From Gnetum montanum (taxonomy: Eukaryota > Streptophyta > Gnetopsida > Gnetales > Gnetaceae), in NCBI GenBank assembly GCA_015680685.1, contig MNCI01022655.1:650236-714235 (forward strand): a DNA stretch of 64,000 bases, written 5' to 3'. Made by a program: the position numbers and the translations under genes. The notes below the pieces were generated by a model. That model worked only from the letters and a program-made list of their open reading frames with translations. It was not told the origin of the DNA and ran no database searches. Below, piece after piece: positions 1 to 12,258 of the stretch. Position 1 is the first letter of the stretch. Each line of letters begins with the position of its first letter.

Positions 1-2
1 TA

Positions 3-910
3 GAGGATCTACAACAATGGATTCAACCTTTAGAATCCTTCAACATATGGGGTATTTATTTTATGGGGCCTATTACACCAATGTCCAATGGAAAGGCCTA
101 CATTGTTGTTGTGGTTGAATACTTTACAAAACGGGTAGAAGTAGCTATTGTTATGGACTGTACATCATCTATCACTACACAATTTTTTCAACAACAAATC
201 ATAAACAAGTTTGGCATGCCTTGTGCACTTATTTCTGACAATGGTTTACACTTTACAGGTTTGAATTTTTGAAAGTTAATGCAACGCTTAAGAGTTGAGC
301 ACAAACTAACTACACCATATCATCCTCAAGTGAATGGTCAAGCCAAGTTCACTAATAGGGATATCACAAAAATATTGACATGAACCATTAGCAAGTTTAG
401 GCAAGACTAGAACACCAAACAAAACAATGCTCTCTGGGCATACTACTCCACATGGAAACTCCCTATAGGCTACTCTCCCTATGAGTTAGTGTACGATAAA
501 CTTTCAATGCTTCCTATTCAAGCTGAGCTCTGTACACTATCCATGGCATGTGACCTTAACCTTGACCTCAATCTAGCACAAAAATAATGGTTAATGAACC
601 TTAACTTTCTAGATGAGAATCGATTAGCCACCCTGTTATCCAATGAACTGCACAAGGCCTTTAACAAATAATGTCATGACCTAAGGATTAGGAAAGTAAA
701 TACCAACTAGGAGATGAAGTTCTTTATTGGAATCCCACACATGTGCCACAATGAACCAAATTTCAAATGCTATGGGAAGGACCTTATATCATTCATGAAA
801 ATTTTCCTTTAATGGCCATGATGATCTACAAACCTGAAAGCTCGAATACAGAGTTATTGGTCAACATCCAGCAAACCAAACCCTTTCATGAGCCTAAAAT
901 AGCCAGTACT
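3..910 (+). pseudogene. Ty3/gypsy integrase remnant
   Basis: Reading from base 3 gives an integrase catalytic core of a Ty3/gypsy polyprotein: WGIYFMGPITP, then SDNGLHFTG, then PYHPQVNGQAKF, followed near 770 by a WEGPY (GPY/F) C-terminal motif. The catalytic triad is broken: the first Asp is Tyr (57-59), the second Asp is kept (237-239), and the Glu is Lys (345-347), with the usual spacing of 35 residues between the last two. Several in-frame stops follow from about base 270. The upstream reverse transcriptase lies outside the window. It is not closely similar to E1 or E2. It is a dead fragment. Confidence 0.85.
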
Positions 911-999
911 AATACTACCTCTGTTGGTGGACAATCTTGCTCATTATTTCAGATCTCCTCCTTCCAATTCAACCATGGGGGAGATGGTCACCAATGCTA

Positions 1000-2882
1000 A
1001 CCATTCTAAGCCCTCAGTTCCTTTACTTTTTTTTTTTTACACATTTTTTTTTACACATCGTTCATCTTTACTTATTTTTGTTTTACATCATCATTAACAT
1101 TTTTACTATTTCTTTTTTTAATTTATTCTTATTCTTCACATAATAAGTGCTCACAATGGTGGGTTGTATTATAATAAGTGTTGATTACTAATGTTTGATC
1201 TTTACCTTTGACTTTCAATGTTGATGCTAAGATATGGTTTCTTTTGATAAAACAAGCAATAAATCCATGTCACCCAATTATCCATGCAACTCTATGGTCT
1301 TCCTTGTTTTGGAAATGTACTGTCCCTTTTTAAAGAAAACTTATCAATGAATCAGTGCCTTAGTACTCTTCGAACCAAGGAAAGATTCAAACGGATGGAA
1401 AAGGGTGCGACCTCAAGGGAATTCCACACATCTCTAGGGTACTTGGATGTTTTTCATAAAGTCCTCTGCCATTCCACAATCAACTAATATATTATGAAGT
1501 TGACTAAATCAAATAATTCTTTACATGGTATGGTTCTCACAAAAAAAAATGGTGAGAATTTAAAGCACACTCCTTAGACATAATAAAGAAACATGGGCTA
1601 CAAGCATTGGTTATGGCACTAGAAAGACATGTTACCCATGCCTGAAGGTTCCCTCTAACTAAGGCCCTTTCTCACTTCCTACTGCTCTATCTTTCTCTTG
1701 TTGGAATGGTGGTGACTCTATGGACACATTCTTGTTACTTTGGGAGGATGGTTTGGTCAAGTGTATTGATGCGAGGTCACTGAATGTTGATTAGTTGAAT
1801 CTAGATTTGGATAGAATTTTATTAAGTCACCTTAACCACATATTACACAAGGGACTTTACACCACCTTAATTTTGGGACTCCATCCCATTCTCTCTTCTC
1901 TTTTCGTATTGCTTTCCACATTTCACCTCATTGCTAGTTTTATGATTAGTTTATATCTTGGTTAATGCATTATTAGTCTTCAATAAAACTCTTGTGGGTA
2001 AGTTCTTACCCATTTTTTCCATATGTCATTCCAAGAGCCTACAGACTCTTTGGTTTGTAGGTTTGTTAGGGCATTTAGGGCATGAGCCTGCATTGGGGAG
2101 GATCCATTGGCATTCCCTTTTGGTGAAATTGTTAAGTTGTTTCCCTTCAACATTTCTTGCAATCAACTATTTCTCATTCACCCCATCAATGACATCAATT
2201 TTTGCTTTTTTTTTATTAGCTTCACCATTGTTATTTCTCTTATCCTTCTTGTTCTTTAAATATTTCCACCCTATTGCTACCAGAGGTTTACTCTTATTCA
2301 TGGGGGCCTTGTCATAAATTTTTCCATTCCATAATTATATTACCCCTACACCTTGGGTAGTTATCAATCATAAACCTCTAACCTAGCATCTTCCATACCC
2401 ACAACCTAGCCAATGTGCTTTATATCGAGGCAAGGTATCAGCTTCATTAGGTTTTATCTACCCTTGCTAATATGTGGATGTGTTATGTGTGTAGATGGCG
2501 ATTACACGAACAATGGACTAGGATAAGAGGAAGCACTCAGGATGGACTGGAGCTAGAGTGTTTATGCAAGGAACAAGTTTGGACATGTGGCTATGGATGA
2601 ACAATGGTATGCATAGTTTTAACATTGGCAGCAACGTGACTCATTTTCTCTCTCTCTCTCTCCCTTCAAGCTATCAAATGAGGGTTTGGATGTCATCTAT
2701 GTACAATGTTTACCACAATGGGCATGAACACCAATGCTGTAATATATTTATCAATCTGTTCCACAGGCACTTTGAGTCTATCATCCCATGTCATCATCAG
2801 TTGTCATTTAGTCAATAATTCCATACCTTCCCAATATTTTGTAAGGAACTCGAGGATGAGTTTTTATTTAGTCATGGGGGTA
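1000..2882. other. AT-rich stretch, no gene recognised
   Basis: This contains T-rich runs near 1020-1140 and scattered short open frames without recognisable motifs. A CT microsatellite lies near 2650. I see no coding region, RNA gene or clear transposon end. Confidence 0.5.
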
Positions 2883-3695
2883 TGATGAGCTGCGATATTA
2901 GGTCCACAATATCGGATCTTGCCAAGAGATATTTGACATCCGATATTGGGACTTATCTCATTGCTTATAAATAAGAGGTGGGGGCACTTGGTTTTGTAGT
3001 TAGTTCTTAGTCCCTTACCCAAACTCTTGCAATTTCTTCCTTTCAGAGTTAGAATTATTTCTGAGTGCCTACAGTAGGAGTCATAAAGTGAACAGATCTT
3101 TATTCGAGCATTGTGTACCTAAGTATACCTTGTATCTAGAAATACAAAAAACCTTTGTGATAAACCTTGCAGCATTCAGACTTATCTCTCACCCTCAATG
3201 CTATTTATAGTTCTTTAATGCTTTCATTAGTTAATTAATGTTTCTTTTATTGATTTGTTAATTTTCACAAGTAAGAACACTCAGTACGACCACTTCAAGC
3301 ATGCATGGAATGCTTGGTAACCTAGTAACAATTAGCGTTTGGTAACCCCAGTACTATTGCACTAGTTCAGGATGTGTATGGAAAGTGGGATCGGATGCTG
3401 GTGTTAGGACTAGTTAGGACCTAGCTGATTAGTTAATTTAAATTAGTTATTCAATTAATTCACTTCTTCCCTATTTAGCACCAGGACATAAAACATAAAA
3501 AGCATAAAAATCATATACCTCAAGTTTACTTAACCATACAATCATGCCATACGAGTAAGCTTATGAAGACAACGATCGCCTAACCCATCCTTGTTCTGTG
3601 AAGGCGCATAAGCACTTAGTCCTTGGAGTTTGACTAGATTGTGTTTAATGCTCATATTCATATAGTTAAGTGTAGGGGTACATCGCTGCTCATCA
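2883..3695 (+). repeat. LTR-like sequence A (family of 6,398-7,192 and 63,056-63,959)
   Basis: It starts TGATGAGCTGCGATATTAG and ends CTCATCA, with a TATA-type CTTATAAATAAGAGGTGG near 2964. Order and wording match the other two copies: CGATATT motifs, TATAAATAAGAGG, an AGTAGGAGTC block, TTTATTCGAGC, a TTGGTAACC block and an end with GGGGTACxTCGCxxCTCATCA. No convincing 5-bp duplication flanks it, and no primer binding site follows. A second, truncated copy of the terminal motif lies near 3763-3788. It is probably a solo or rearranged LTR. Confidence 0.65.
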
Positions 3696-4047
3696 ATTAA
3701 TTAGTCAAAATTTTCATTTTTTGTAATAAGGGGTTTCAAGATGGTCTTGTTTTAAATCCTAGCGTAGGGGTACCTCGCTGCTCATTAAATATCTTCTACT
3801 TTTTAAGCTTTTCTATTTTCTTTATTGGATCCTCAAAAAATTTATGGGATGTTGAAGTCAATAAGATAAAAAAAACTTAGCATATCATCCAAGCAACTTG
3901 TGTACTATTTTTCATATTGGGCTCATAGTGTTGTTGCATATCATCACATTGAATAACTTGTGAATTTTTTTTTTTGGATTATTAGCCACTATAGAATAGG
4001 CTTTTGTCATAAGAGGATGGTGGCTTAGGCTTTGGTGAATTAATATA
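3696..4047. other. AT-rich spacer
   Basis: No gene is seen. It holds the duplicated LTR-end motif near 3763-3788 and T-rich sequence. Confidence 0.4.
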
Positions 4048-4195
4048 GGATGTTAGAACTTGAAATAATTGAGACATAGGTACATCCCAAGATTTATAGA
4101 AGTTTATATCTTAGCGCTATCTAGTAGAATTGAACTTGTGACTTGGGGTTACTAAGTTAGGATCCATACCACTAGACTAACATCTCATTATTTTT
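4048..4195 (-). repeat. tRNA-derived SINE, copy 1
   Basis: On the minus strand the element starts near GAGATGTTAGTCTAGTGG (A-box like), has a B-box-like GTTCAATTC about 45 bases later, and ends in AAGTTCTAACATCC after a conserved GTACCTATGTxTCAATTATTT body. The same order recurs in six other places in this window. Confidence 0.7.
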
Positions 4196-4398
4196 GGTGA
4201 ATTACTATAAATAGGGTATGTATTATCTTATGTGCTAAGTGAATGATAAAGTTCTTAATTGGTATTGAGTCTTAGAAATTTTTTTCCACAAGCACATCTA
4301 GATGGGTAAGCCTAAAGTTAGTCAAACATGCTCATTTTTTAAATTTTGTTTTTTTCCTTAAAGTTATAACTATTTAAAGTTCTTTCAAGGATCATTAG

Positions 4399-4506
4399 GG
4401 GTTGTTTGAACCTAAAATAATTGAAACATCGACACACCCTAAGATATTTATAATTTGGAGCTTTCAAATTAAGAGTCTTACCACTAGGATAACACCTCAT
4501 TGTTTA
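4399..4506 (-). repeat. tRNA-derived SINE, copy 2 (internally deleted)
   Basis: It has the same head (GAGGTGTTATCCTAGTGG on the minus strand) and the same tail (TGTTTCAATTATTTTAGG) as copy 1, but the central part around the B box is shortened. Confidence 0.55.
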
Positions 4507-4510
4507 TAAA

Positions 4511-4590
4511 AAAGATCATCACCTAGAGGTTCAATGCTCATCCTACCAAGGTAGGGTCCTATGAGGATTAGTGAATGACCAAAAGTTTAA
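4511..4590. repeat. Dispersed 80-bp repeat, copy 1
   Basis: The block GATCATCACCTAGAG, CAATGCTCAT, ACCAAGGTxGxGTC recurs at 5,047-5,130 with similar spacing. The family is not identified. Confidence 0.5.
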
Positions 4591-5046
4591 CCTCTTTTGA
4601 ATGCTTGTTCCCTAGCTCTAACCTAGGTCTTATGACTTGAAAAACTTTATTGCCATAAAATACATTTAAAAGACTAGAAGATTTATTAGTAATATTTGGA
4701 ACTTGAACAATTTCATAGCTCCTACTTCAATGCTTAATATGTTATCTCCTTAGTGGATTCCTATTAATAATGAACCCTGGGTTATTAAGCATAATGCCTT
4801 TATTGTGTATAGTGTAAACTTGGCCTTACCTTTCTTTCATCCTTTCGTATGTGCAAATGATTAATTACTTAGTTTAAGTGTCATATTCTCTATGACATTA
4901 ATGGCTTTAAATAGTTTAATTTTTTGGATTTTTTTGCATATATTAGACAAAATTTTAATTATTAATGGATCAATAATCACTCAATTTTTTCAATTCAACC
5001 CTAGTTTTCTTGTACTATTATTAGTTTTAATGCTAGCATTTGACCA

Positions 5047-5130
5047 AGGATCATCACCTAGACCCTCAATGCTCATGTCACCAAGGTGGAGTCTTGGGAG
5101 GGTAGGATTATTATGATTTGGCAAAGATTT
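5047..5130. repeat. Dispersed 80-bp repeat, copy 2
   Basis: Second copy of the block at 4,511-4,590, reading GGATCATCACCTAGACCCTC onward. It could be a small SINE-like or hairpin element. No RNA polymerase III boxes are obvious. Confidence 0.5.
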
Positions 5131-5489
5131 AATTATCTATGGAATGTTAGCTATAACATGCAATTATGGAAGCACTTGATTTAAAAGATATAGAATGTTT
5201 CCACTCCTTAAAAAATTAAATATTTTTAATAGTATTTAATTTAGTAAGGTTTGCCTATTGGCATTTACTGCTTTCATTTAGTTGTTCATGATCCAATATA
5301 TGCTCTTTGCAATACTTTGCAATATGGAAGACTAATTCACCTATTACTTTTTTACTTGTCTCCTTGCTCAAAGTTCTTGGTCTTTGTGTAGCTTATATTT
5401 ACATAGTTTTAAGCCACGGTTGTAGGCAAATTTATTTAGTGATAATCCTTAACTTCAAGAATTTTTGCTTCACTTTTGGAGCTGTTCAT

Positions 5490-6392
5490 TTTTTTAAAGG
5501 GAAAGTCTAGTCATTTATATAAGAAAAGGGATGAACCCTCAAATCAACAATTACAATAGCAATATCATCATGGAGGGTAGAAGATCCTCCAGCAAAACAA
5601 ATGGACACTTAGACTAATTAAAAAGCCATAGGCATTCCTATAGGGCATTGTAACTAAGAACAAAAAAATAATCATGTGTTACATAAGAAATTTCATTTAA
5701 AACAAAGGGTATTCATATTCGAAAAAGCAAAAGAACACATAGTTTACGAGTGCCATATTATCCCATCTCACAAGAAGTCACAAGCATTAAACACTGTCAT
5801 TGTGCATTCATGGATGTTTTTCCATAAGTGAAAGTTGGTGAATGCTTTCAAGATACATTTATAGGGAGAGTTTACATACTTTGCATGAAAAGTGTTAACA
5901 TTCCACTTGATCCAAATCTCCTAGGAAACCTCCACCCATAATGAAATCTCATGTAAGTGGCTTTGAATTATGGGCCCTTTTGTAATCATTTCCTAACATT
6001 GATCCCATAGGATCCTACTCCACATGAACACAAATCAACCTACAACCTTTGTAAATAGACATTTTGTGAAAATGTGTTTTGTAGTTTCAATCTCCTTATA
6101 GCAAAGCATACACTAGGGGGCCATGGAAAAACCCCATTACTAGATTTTTTCCTGAGTGAGCATTCCATGATGAGCCAACAACCAAGAAAACAACCTCATC
6201 TTTGGTCAACAATGCAACCTTCAAATAAGGTCCCATCCATTTACTTTGGCAAAGGATTACGTCTCATTGTCTCTGGTTTGTCAAAGTAAAATGCAAGGTA
6301 TCTTCATGAGCTAAATTAGAGGGGCTTTGTCTTTTAAGGATATTGAAAGATTGATGGAGTTCTCCACTACCCCATATTGAACCAATCCTTTA
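5490..6392 (-). pseudogene. LINE (L1-like) C-terminal remnant with zf-RVT motif
   Basis: The minus strand encodes a broken zf-RVT region typical of plant L1-type LINEs: residues reading KMRLFSWLLAHHGMLTQEKI, then CMLCYKEIETTKHIFTKC, the family's C-x2-C-x(n)-H-x(n)-C signature. Stops and frameshifts are frequent. The likely 3' end is a short A run (as read on the minus strand) near 5,488-5,494. The upstream part of the same LINE continues at 7,198-7,800, on the far side of an inserted LTR. Confidence 0.75.
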
Positions 6393-6397
6393 CCTAT

Positions 6398-7192
6398 TGA
6401 TGAGTGGCGAGGTACCCGTACACTCAACCATATGAATATGAGTGTTACACGCACGATCTGGTCGAACTCTGCAGACCAAGTGCCTACACGACTTATGGAA
6501 CACTTAAGGTTAATCGTTCGTTGTCTTCCCAAACTCGTATTTTTCACAATTGTATGGTTAAGTGAGTCTGAGGTATGTGATTTTTATATATTTTATGTTT
6601 TATCTCCTATGCTAATGAGGGAAAGGGTGAAGAGACTAAGTAACTAACTTTAACTAAGTTCTAATGCCTAGCATCAGTATCCGTTCCCACTTGCCGTTCA
6701 CACCCTAAACCAATGCAACCTTCTGGGATTACCAAACGCTATTTGTTACTGGGATTACCAAGCGTAACGCACGTGCTTGAAGCGGTCGTACTGAATGCAC
6801 TTAACTAGGAGTGTTGAGGGTTGATAGAGATTAATTAACTAATAGAGCATTTAAACAATTAACAATAATTAAAGTCTTAATTAGCTTAGTCCATGCACTG
6901 CAAGGTTTATCCAAAAGTTCATCTTTATTTCCATACACAAACTTGTGCTCAGGTACAATATTCGCTCGAATAAAGATCCGTTCACTTTGGGACTCCTACT
7001 GCGGGCACATGGAAATTACTCTAACTTTGGAATGGAAAAACTGCAAGAGTTTGGCTAAGGTCTAAATCTAGATGGAGAAACAAGGGAGAGCCGCCTCTTA
7101 TTTATAGATTTGGCGACGTGCTGCAATATTGCGTATGCGATATCACAAGGAAGGATGCAATATCGCGGCCCATGCAATATCGCATCCCATCA
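6398..7192 (-). mobile_element. Solo LTR (copy B) inserted in a LINE
   Basis: On the minus strand it begins TGATGGGATGCGATATTGC and ends CTCATCA, the same ends as copy A, with TATAAATAAGAGGCGG inside. It is flanked by a near-perfect 5-bp target duplication, CCTAT at 6,393-6,397 and CCTGT at 7,193-7,197 (plus strand). No primer binding site or internal region is present, so it is a solo LTR left by recombination. It separates two parts of one LINE. Confidence 0.8.
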
Positions 7193-7197
7193 CCTGT

Positions 7198-7800
7198 GCT
7201 CTTGGACCTTTGTATAATAGGATGACTACTTTAGAAAAAACTTGCCCAATCATTTTGTGATAAGCTTGTTCTATCAGAAGACCTTTCACCAAAATGTCTC
7301 CTTTCCCAAATTCCTAATGCCTAAGTGACTTGAAAGAAAGTCCATCCTTTCATAATGGTTTTCTATATCTTTAAGGCTCTAGCTAGGTAAGTTCACAAAT
7401 TAGGATAGCACATTTGAAGAAAATTGACCCAAGGCTTGTTTGCTTGAGACCAAACCTCCCAATCCAGCTTAGCAACTAGAATACAAGCCTACCTCTTGAA
7501 ATCTCGAAGCCCACAACCACTTGCATGAACTAGGATAGCCACCTTATCCCAAGCAATCAAATGAAATCAACAATGCTCCTCCCCACTTAACTAAAGGAAA
7601 TTCCTCATAATCTAATTAACTTGCAATACAAATTGGGCTAGGGAACTAAAACGAGTGCACTATAAATGAGAATGTTTGAGAGGATAGATTTAGCCAAAGT
7701 TAGCTTATTTGTAGAAGATAGAAACATAACTCTCCAAGAGGCCAACTTCTTTTGCATCTCTCTTAACACTCCTACCAAGTGTTAGTTGATTTCTATCCAT
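7198..7800 (-). pseudogene. LINE (L1-like) reverse-transcriptase 3' part
   Basis: The minus strand reads MQKKLASWRVMFLSS, then KLTLAKSILSNILIYS, the conserved segment between reverse transcriptase and zf-RVT in plant L1-like LINEs (family wording: QKRLAGWK, LSxAGRLTLIKSVLSSIPIY). A broken AWDKV / GGxGLRD-like stretch follows. It is interrupted by stops and by the solo LTR at 6,398-7,192. It belongs with 5,490-6,392. Confidence 0.75.
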
Positions 7801-9984
7801 AGAATAGAGGCTGGTAGTTGGAGTTGTTTTTGTTTCCTTGTTTTTATACCATTTGGAAATTTCAATGTAATGTGGTTCACTGCAAATTCTCTAATTAATG
7901 TTTTCCCTTTGTGTGCTCTAGTTAACATCATGCTTCATTTTTTGCCTTGACTATATCCCTCTTTATTTTTTTCTTAAAAAGCTAAGAGGGTAATGTCATA
8001 TTATTTTCCTATCTTAGAAGGGAGCTTTTTCAAGATTGGTTGTAAGATGAATACCTAAAAGGGTATTCCTAAAATTAGAGAAGCATTCCTTTTATGTTAT
8101 GTTGGAATTTCACCTCTCTTTGGTGCTCCTCTACTATTATACTTTGAAATTCTTTTAAGTATATTTACATCTTTGCCTCTAATGTAAAATTGCCTATGCC
8201 TAGTTTTGAAATTTTAGTATCTATATCATTAGATATAGGATCATTACAAGATTGATTAGCGGGCCAAATAATATTTAACGTTACAAGATTGAGTCCTTGG
8301 TTATTACCAATGATTAGCTCCACGTAAATAAATTACACTTAGGTTTAAACAAACTTCTTGGAATCTCCGGACCAAACCACAGCATGCATATTATGACTAC
8401 GCTCTGTAAAGTTACGGTTACATGCGCCATTCGAATTAACCTCGGCCTTACCAAATCCTCTTTAAACCGGACCATATTGATTCGCATCGTGTTGCCATAT
8501 TGGAGGTTTTATATTCTATGAACGTACAAAGCGTGCTTAAGAAAGGCGTGCAGTAGACGTGTGAACGTTCGCCCTTGTTAGAGAGCAGGCCAGCATAGCA
8601 CAGCATAAAGATTTCCTAAACCGATAAAGTATTATCATGTGCGTGGAGAAAGCCACAAAGCAAATACATATTCCAAAGACGCAAGGAATAACAAGGCCGC
8701 TGACGCTGCCCATGACAGAATGGATGCTGATGCCGCAGCAGAAGAAGAAGGAGAAGAAAGATGGGGCGCCCATGGTCCTTGATTCCATGCCGGTCAAGGA
8801 GCGCTGCTGCTCCTCCTCCTCAGAATGGAAGCTTTGCTAATGCCAATCATTTCATTTTTCGCTTTCAAAGTTTTATGCAACCGAAACGTGCCACCGCTGC
8901 CGGTAGAGCAAGAGGTAGAGGACTGGAATTTAGAAAAACATAAGACGCCCAAAAAGGCTCAACAGAAGTGCAAAAGTATCACACGCATACACAACATATT
9001 AATTATGTAATCCCCCAACATTCACGTTTCCTTCTTGCTTATGCGTGTGCCTACCCTACCACGACAGCGTAGTATTCTCCTTCTTCCACACCGGGTGACC
9101 CCGCTGCCTCCCTGTGCCACGCCACTGGCGCTCCCCAATAATTAACATTCCACGTTGGGTTTCATGAGTCATGCTTCTTCCCATCATCGATCAATTGGCA
9201 CGCACAATACATATGCAGTGCCCATATGAAGTTTTCTGGAAAAGCAAAAAACATTCCAAGCACACGTTGACCCAAATTTCAGAGATGATGGTGTGAGACG
9301 AAACCAGGAGGATAATAACACTTTTGTTACAGCATAGCTATGATCAGACTTAGGCGTACTAGGCTTTACAGGGAAAAAAAGGCAAGGCAACGCAAGGCTA
9401 AGGTTAAGGCTAATGCTAAGTCTAAGGCGAAGGCTGAGTCTGAGGCTACGGTCCGGCGGAGGACGCCGACGACGCAGGTGCTGCGCAAGCACAGGATTTC
9501 TGGAACCAGTACGCCAAGAGGAGGAAATGGAGGAGATTCAGGATGCTGAGCACGACCAGAAGCCAGTAGAAACGGAAATGGCAAATAATCAGGTTGCAAA
9601 AAAGAAACGAGCTTGAAATATAGAACCTTAGAAATTATGTGTATATTTCTTTGTTCATAGAACAACAATTTAAAATGCAATACAATACAATGATTTTTAT
9701 ATAAAAAAATTTACAATATTTTTATTTATTGGTATCCAAGAACAATTACCCATGGATAAATAATTTATTTAAAAAATAAATATTTTTTTAAAAAAATTAA
9801 TAAAAAAACAAAAATATATATTAAGAACAATTTTGGTCATTGATAAATAAAAATTTTAAATGAGTACATGACATATTGTTTATACATTAGCATGTTAAAC
9901 TTGTAACATACTTAATATTGTTTATACCATATTGTTACTATTATTTTTCATACATTTTTTATTTTTACCATCAAACATATTTTC
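7801..9984. other. No recognised gene; GC-richer island at about 8,530-9,610
   Basis: Most of this stretch is AT-rich and featureless. Between 8,530 and 9,610 composition and codon-like texture change. At 8,637-8,838 (+) there is a short frame rich in Lys with KKKEKKDGAPMVL. At 9,340-9,616 (+) a repetitive AAGGCTAAGG-type tract is followed by acidic wording (EEEMEEIQDAEHDQKPVETE) ending in KKKRA and a stop. No frame is open throughout and I do not recognise a family. It may be a degraded host exon or a captured fragment. Confidence 0.35.
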
Positions 9985-10480
9985 TTAATTAGAATCTAGA
10001 ACTTCCATAGGAAATTCATCATCTCCATCATCCATAGATCCTCCATAATCCCACATTTGATAAGGACCCATTTTGTAATCTTAAGAAATCCATAGATCCT
10101 CCATAATCCCACATTCAATAAGGACCTATTTTGTAATCTTGAAAAGATTGAGATAATAACCTAATATTTGAATGAACAAAAACTAAATCTTCAGCCTTTG
10201 CAGGGCCTAGTCTGTTGCATTTTGTTGAGTGAATAAATGCATCAATTTCTTTCACATGTTGATGCACTCGAAACCTATAATACAAAAAAATCCTTGTTAC
10301 ATAAGCATGAGGATTTTGATTATCTTCTTCCATAATCAATAAGAGTGAAAAAACCTTTATTAAAAATAAGATAGAAGGATGGCCATAGCTTTCTTTGAAA
10401 ATCCTTTTTTAATAATTGATATTCTAATTTTTCTCCATGCTCTTCTTGCTCTTCAGAAAGCAAATCTTCTTTTGATCCTA
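9985..10480 (-). pseudogene. hAT transposase C-terminal remnant
   Basis: The minus strand shows the hAT dimerisation region: SSASTCERN followed by a stop where Trp is expected, then after a frameshift IHSTKCNRLGPAKAEDLVFV and HSNIRLLSQ, then an acidic tail. The first part appears preceded by a TATAG splice acceptor, and an upstream exon-like stretch reads SEEQEEHGEKLEYQL. Frame breaks make it a pseudogene. It is separate from the hAT gene split by E2. Confidence 0.75.
10033..10140. repeat. Tandem duplication (about 69 bp) in the hAT tail
   Basis: The phrase CATAGATCCTCCATAATCCC plus ACATT..ATAAGGACC..ATTTTGTAATCTT occurs twice back to back, with a few differences. Confidence 0.65.
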
Positions 10481-10664
10481 TATGCTTGTTAAAAAAATTC
10501 AAAATATTATTTACAAAGAAGATTAGAACAAACCATAAAACAAAAATGTATTTTAAAAATAACCGCTGCAATCATGTTCTTTGATAAACAATGTATAACA
10601 AAATTCCGTCCAAAAAATAAAAATAAAAAATAAAGATTATTCCAAGTCCAATTCAAAAAAATCT

Positions 10665-10757
10665 TTAATTTTAAATACCACTCAGAGTCATAAACCAATT
10701 AATAAACGCACATTCACCACTACATGTTAACAATCAAATAAAATCCTCAAAGATGGC
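10665..10757. repeat. Short dispersed repeat, also found beyond E1
   Basis: The block TAAATACCACTCAGAG..AAACCAAT..TTCACCACTxCATGTTAA..ATCAAATAAAAT recurs twice at 30,585-30,735, on the far side of element E1. It may be part of an older repeat into which or near which E1 landed. Confidence 0.55.
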
Positions 10758-11708
10758 AAAGAAGTTTGTACGAGAAATCTATGGATGATTTGGTGAGTGT
10801 GCTAATTGCTGCCTAATGTTCTTATTTAGTTCCAATTTTTAACTTTTCTGGGTCTTCTTATGTTCACTTATTTTCACTTGAAGAAAATATTCTCAATAAT
10901 AGAAAGTTGTCAACTGTAATAGGGGAAAGTGCTAACTAGGGATCATATAGGAAAGAGTTGAATAATGTTGTAAAAATAGTGCTAAACTATCACTATGCTA
11001 TTGTTTCTTGTTGGTCTTTGTCTTTTTTACCTTATCCTTAAATAATTTGTTATTTGTTTTATTGTTTATTTTTTAATTTTATTTTTTAAAAAAGTACTTT
11101 ATTTATCCTAAAACTAACAATTATACTTTAACTAACAATTTCTTTATTTTTTAATTACTTTTTTACTTAAAATTTTTATAGTTTAAAATAAATTCTACTA
11201 CAACTAACCGTTAACCATAACACTATTTCTTTTCTCTTAACACTAACCGTTAACCATTGTAGTTGATACTATAATTGAAATGATTTGCAAGTTATTGGCA
11301 GTACAGTAAATGAAATGATTTTGATCCTGAAATAGGTAAACCCACGTAGTACAACAAAAAAGTGTCCTCAATGAAAGGCAAGAACAATATGGATGATAAT
11401 TATCTTATGATTTTCAAAGAAGCCAAATTAATTTTTTGTTGTTCTCATTTTATGTTTTTAATCACAAAAGTGGGTATGGAGCCGCAGTGGGAGAGGTAAA
11501 TCAGGTAATCAATATGCTGGAACTTAACAATGACAAAAAGGTAGTCACAGAAACTTGTTCAAATAGACAAATACTAATAGTGGTCGAAACTTGTTCAAAT
11601 ACCAATATCTTTGAAGGTAGTGGCTGCTTGTGACTGGAACCCCATTACCTACAGGTATGGTATACTAGTATTTGCTTTGTGTCATTGCAAATTTAGTCTG
11701 CAAAATTT
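10758..11708. other. AT-rich, no gene recognised
   Basis: No coding motif is visible. The repeated words AACTAACAATT and CTAACCGTTAACCAT near 11,110-11,250 suggest local small duplications. Confidence 0.45.
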
Positions 11709-11995
11709 CTTGCATCTCTTATTTATGAACGTAGCTTGTTAGAAAGTTTTGTGACTGTCTTAGGACATTCATAAGTTCTTGCATCTCTTTTTTATAAGCA
11801 TAGCTTGTTGAAAAGTTTTGTGACTTTGATAGGACATTCATATGTTCATTCTCTAACAGTTTACAGTGTTACTTAGCACAGAGATACAAAAAAATGTGCA
11901 ATAGAGATACAGTCTTTACACAATGGGCCTTCTCTAACAGTTTATAGTGAAACTTTACACATAGATACAAAAAAATTATGTAAAAGAATGGGCCT
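11709..11995. repeat. Two consecutive local duplications
   Basis: A unit of about 69 bp beginning CTTGCATCTCTTxTTTATxA occurs at 11,709 and 11,778. A second unit of about 75 bp beginning TTCTCTAACAGTTTA occurs at about 11,852 and 11,930. The copies differ by small indels. Confidence 0.6.
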
Positions 11996-12258
11996 AAATT
12001 GGATTCTGATAAATAGAACCCACCATCTACGAGATAATTGAGAAACTTCAATTTTAGTTTCATGTTTTTGTTAGGATTTATTTGCAGAATATTAAATGAC
12101 AACATAGATCAGAGTTTGCTGAGAAATACATGCTCATTTTCATTTTCATAGTTATTATTGTTGATGTTTGGTTTTCCTCTTGGGCTTCCAACACTCACTC
12201 AGGCTTGTTTTTGCTTTATTCCATTTTTTATTGTTCAAATACTAATATCTTTGGCAGT

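Noticed and set aside
3560-3700. Primer binding site after LTR A
   Set aside because: The bases after CTCATCA (ATTAATTAGTC) do not resemble a tRNA 3' end complement.
9340-9549. Lys/Ala repeat frame resembling a histone H1 tail
   Set aside because: Comes from a simple AAGGCTAAGG-type tract; no globular domain, and stops in the neighbouring frames break any larger protein.
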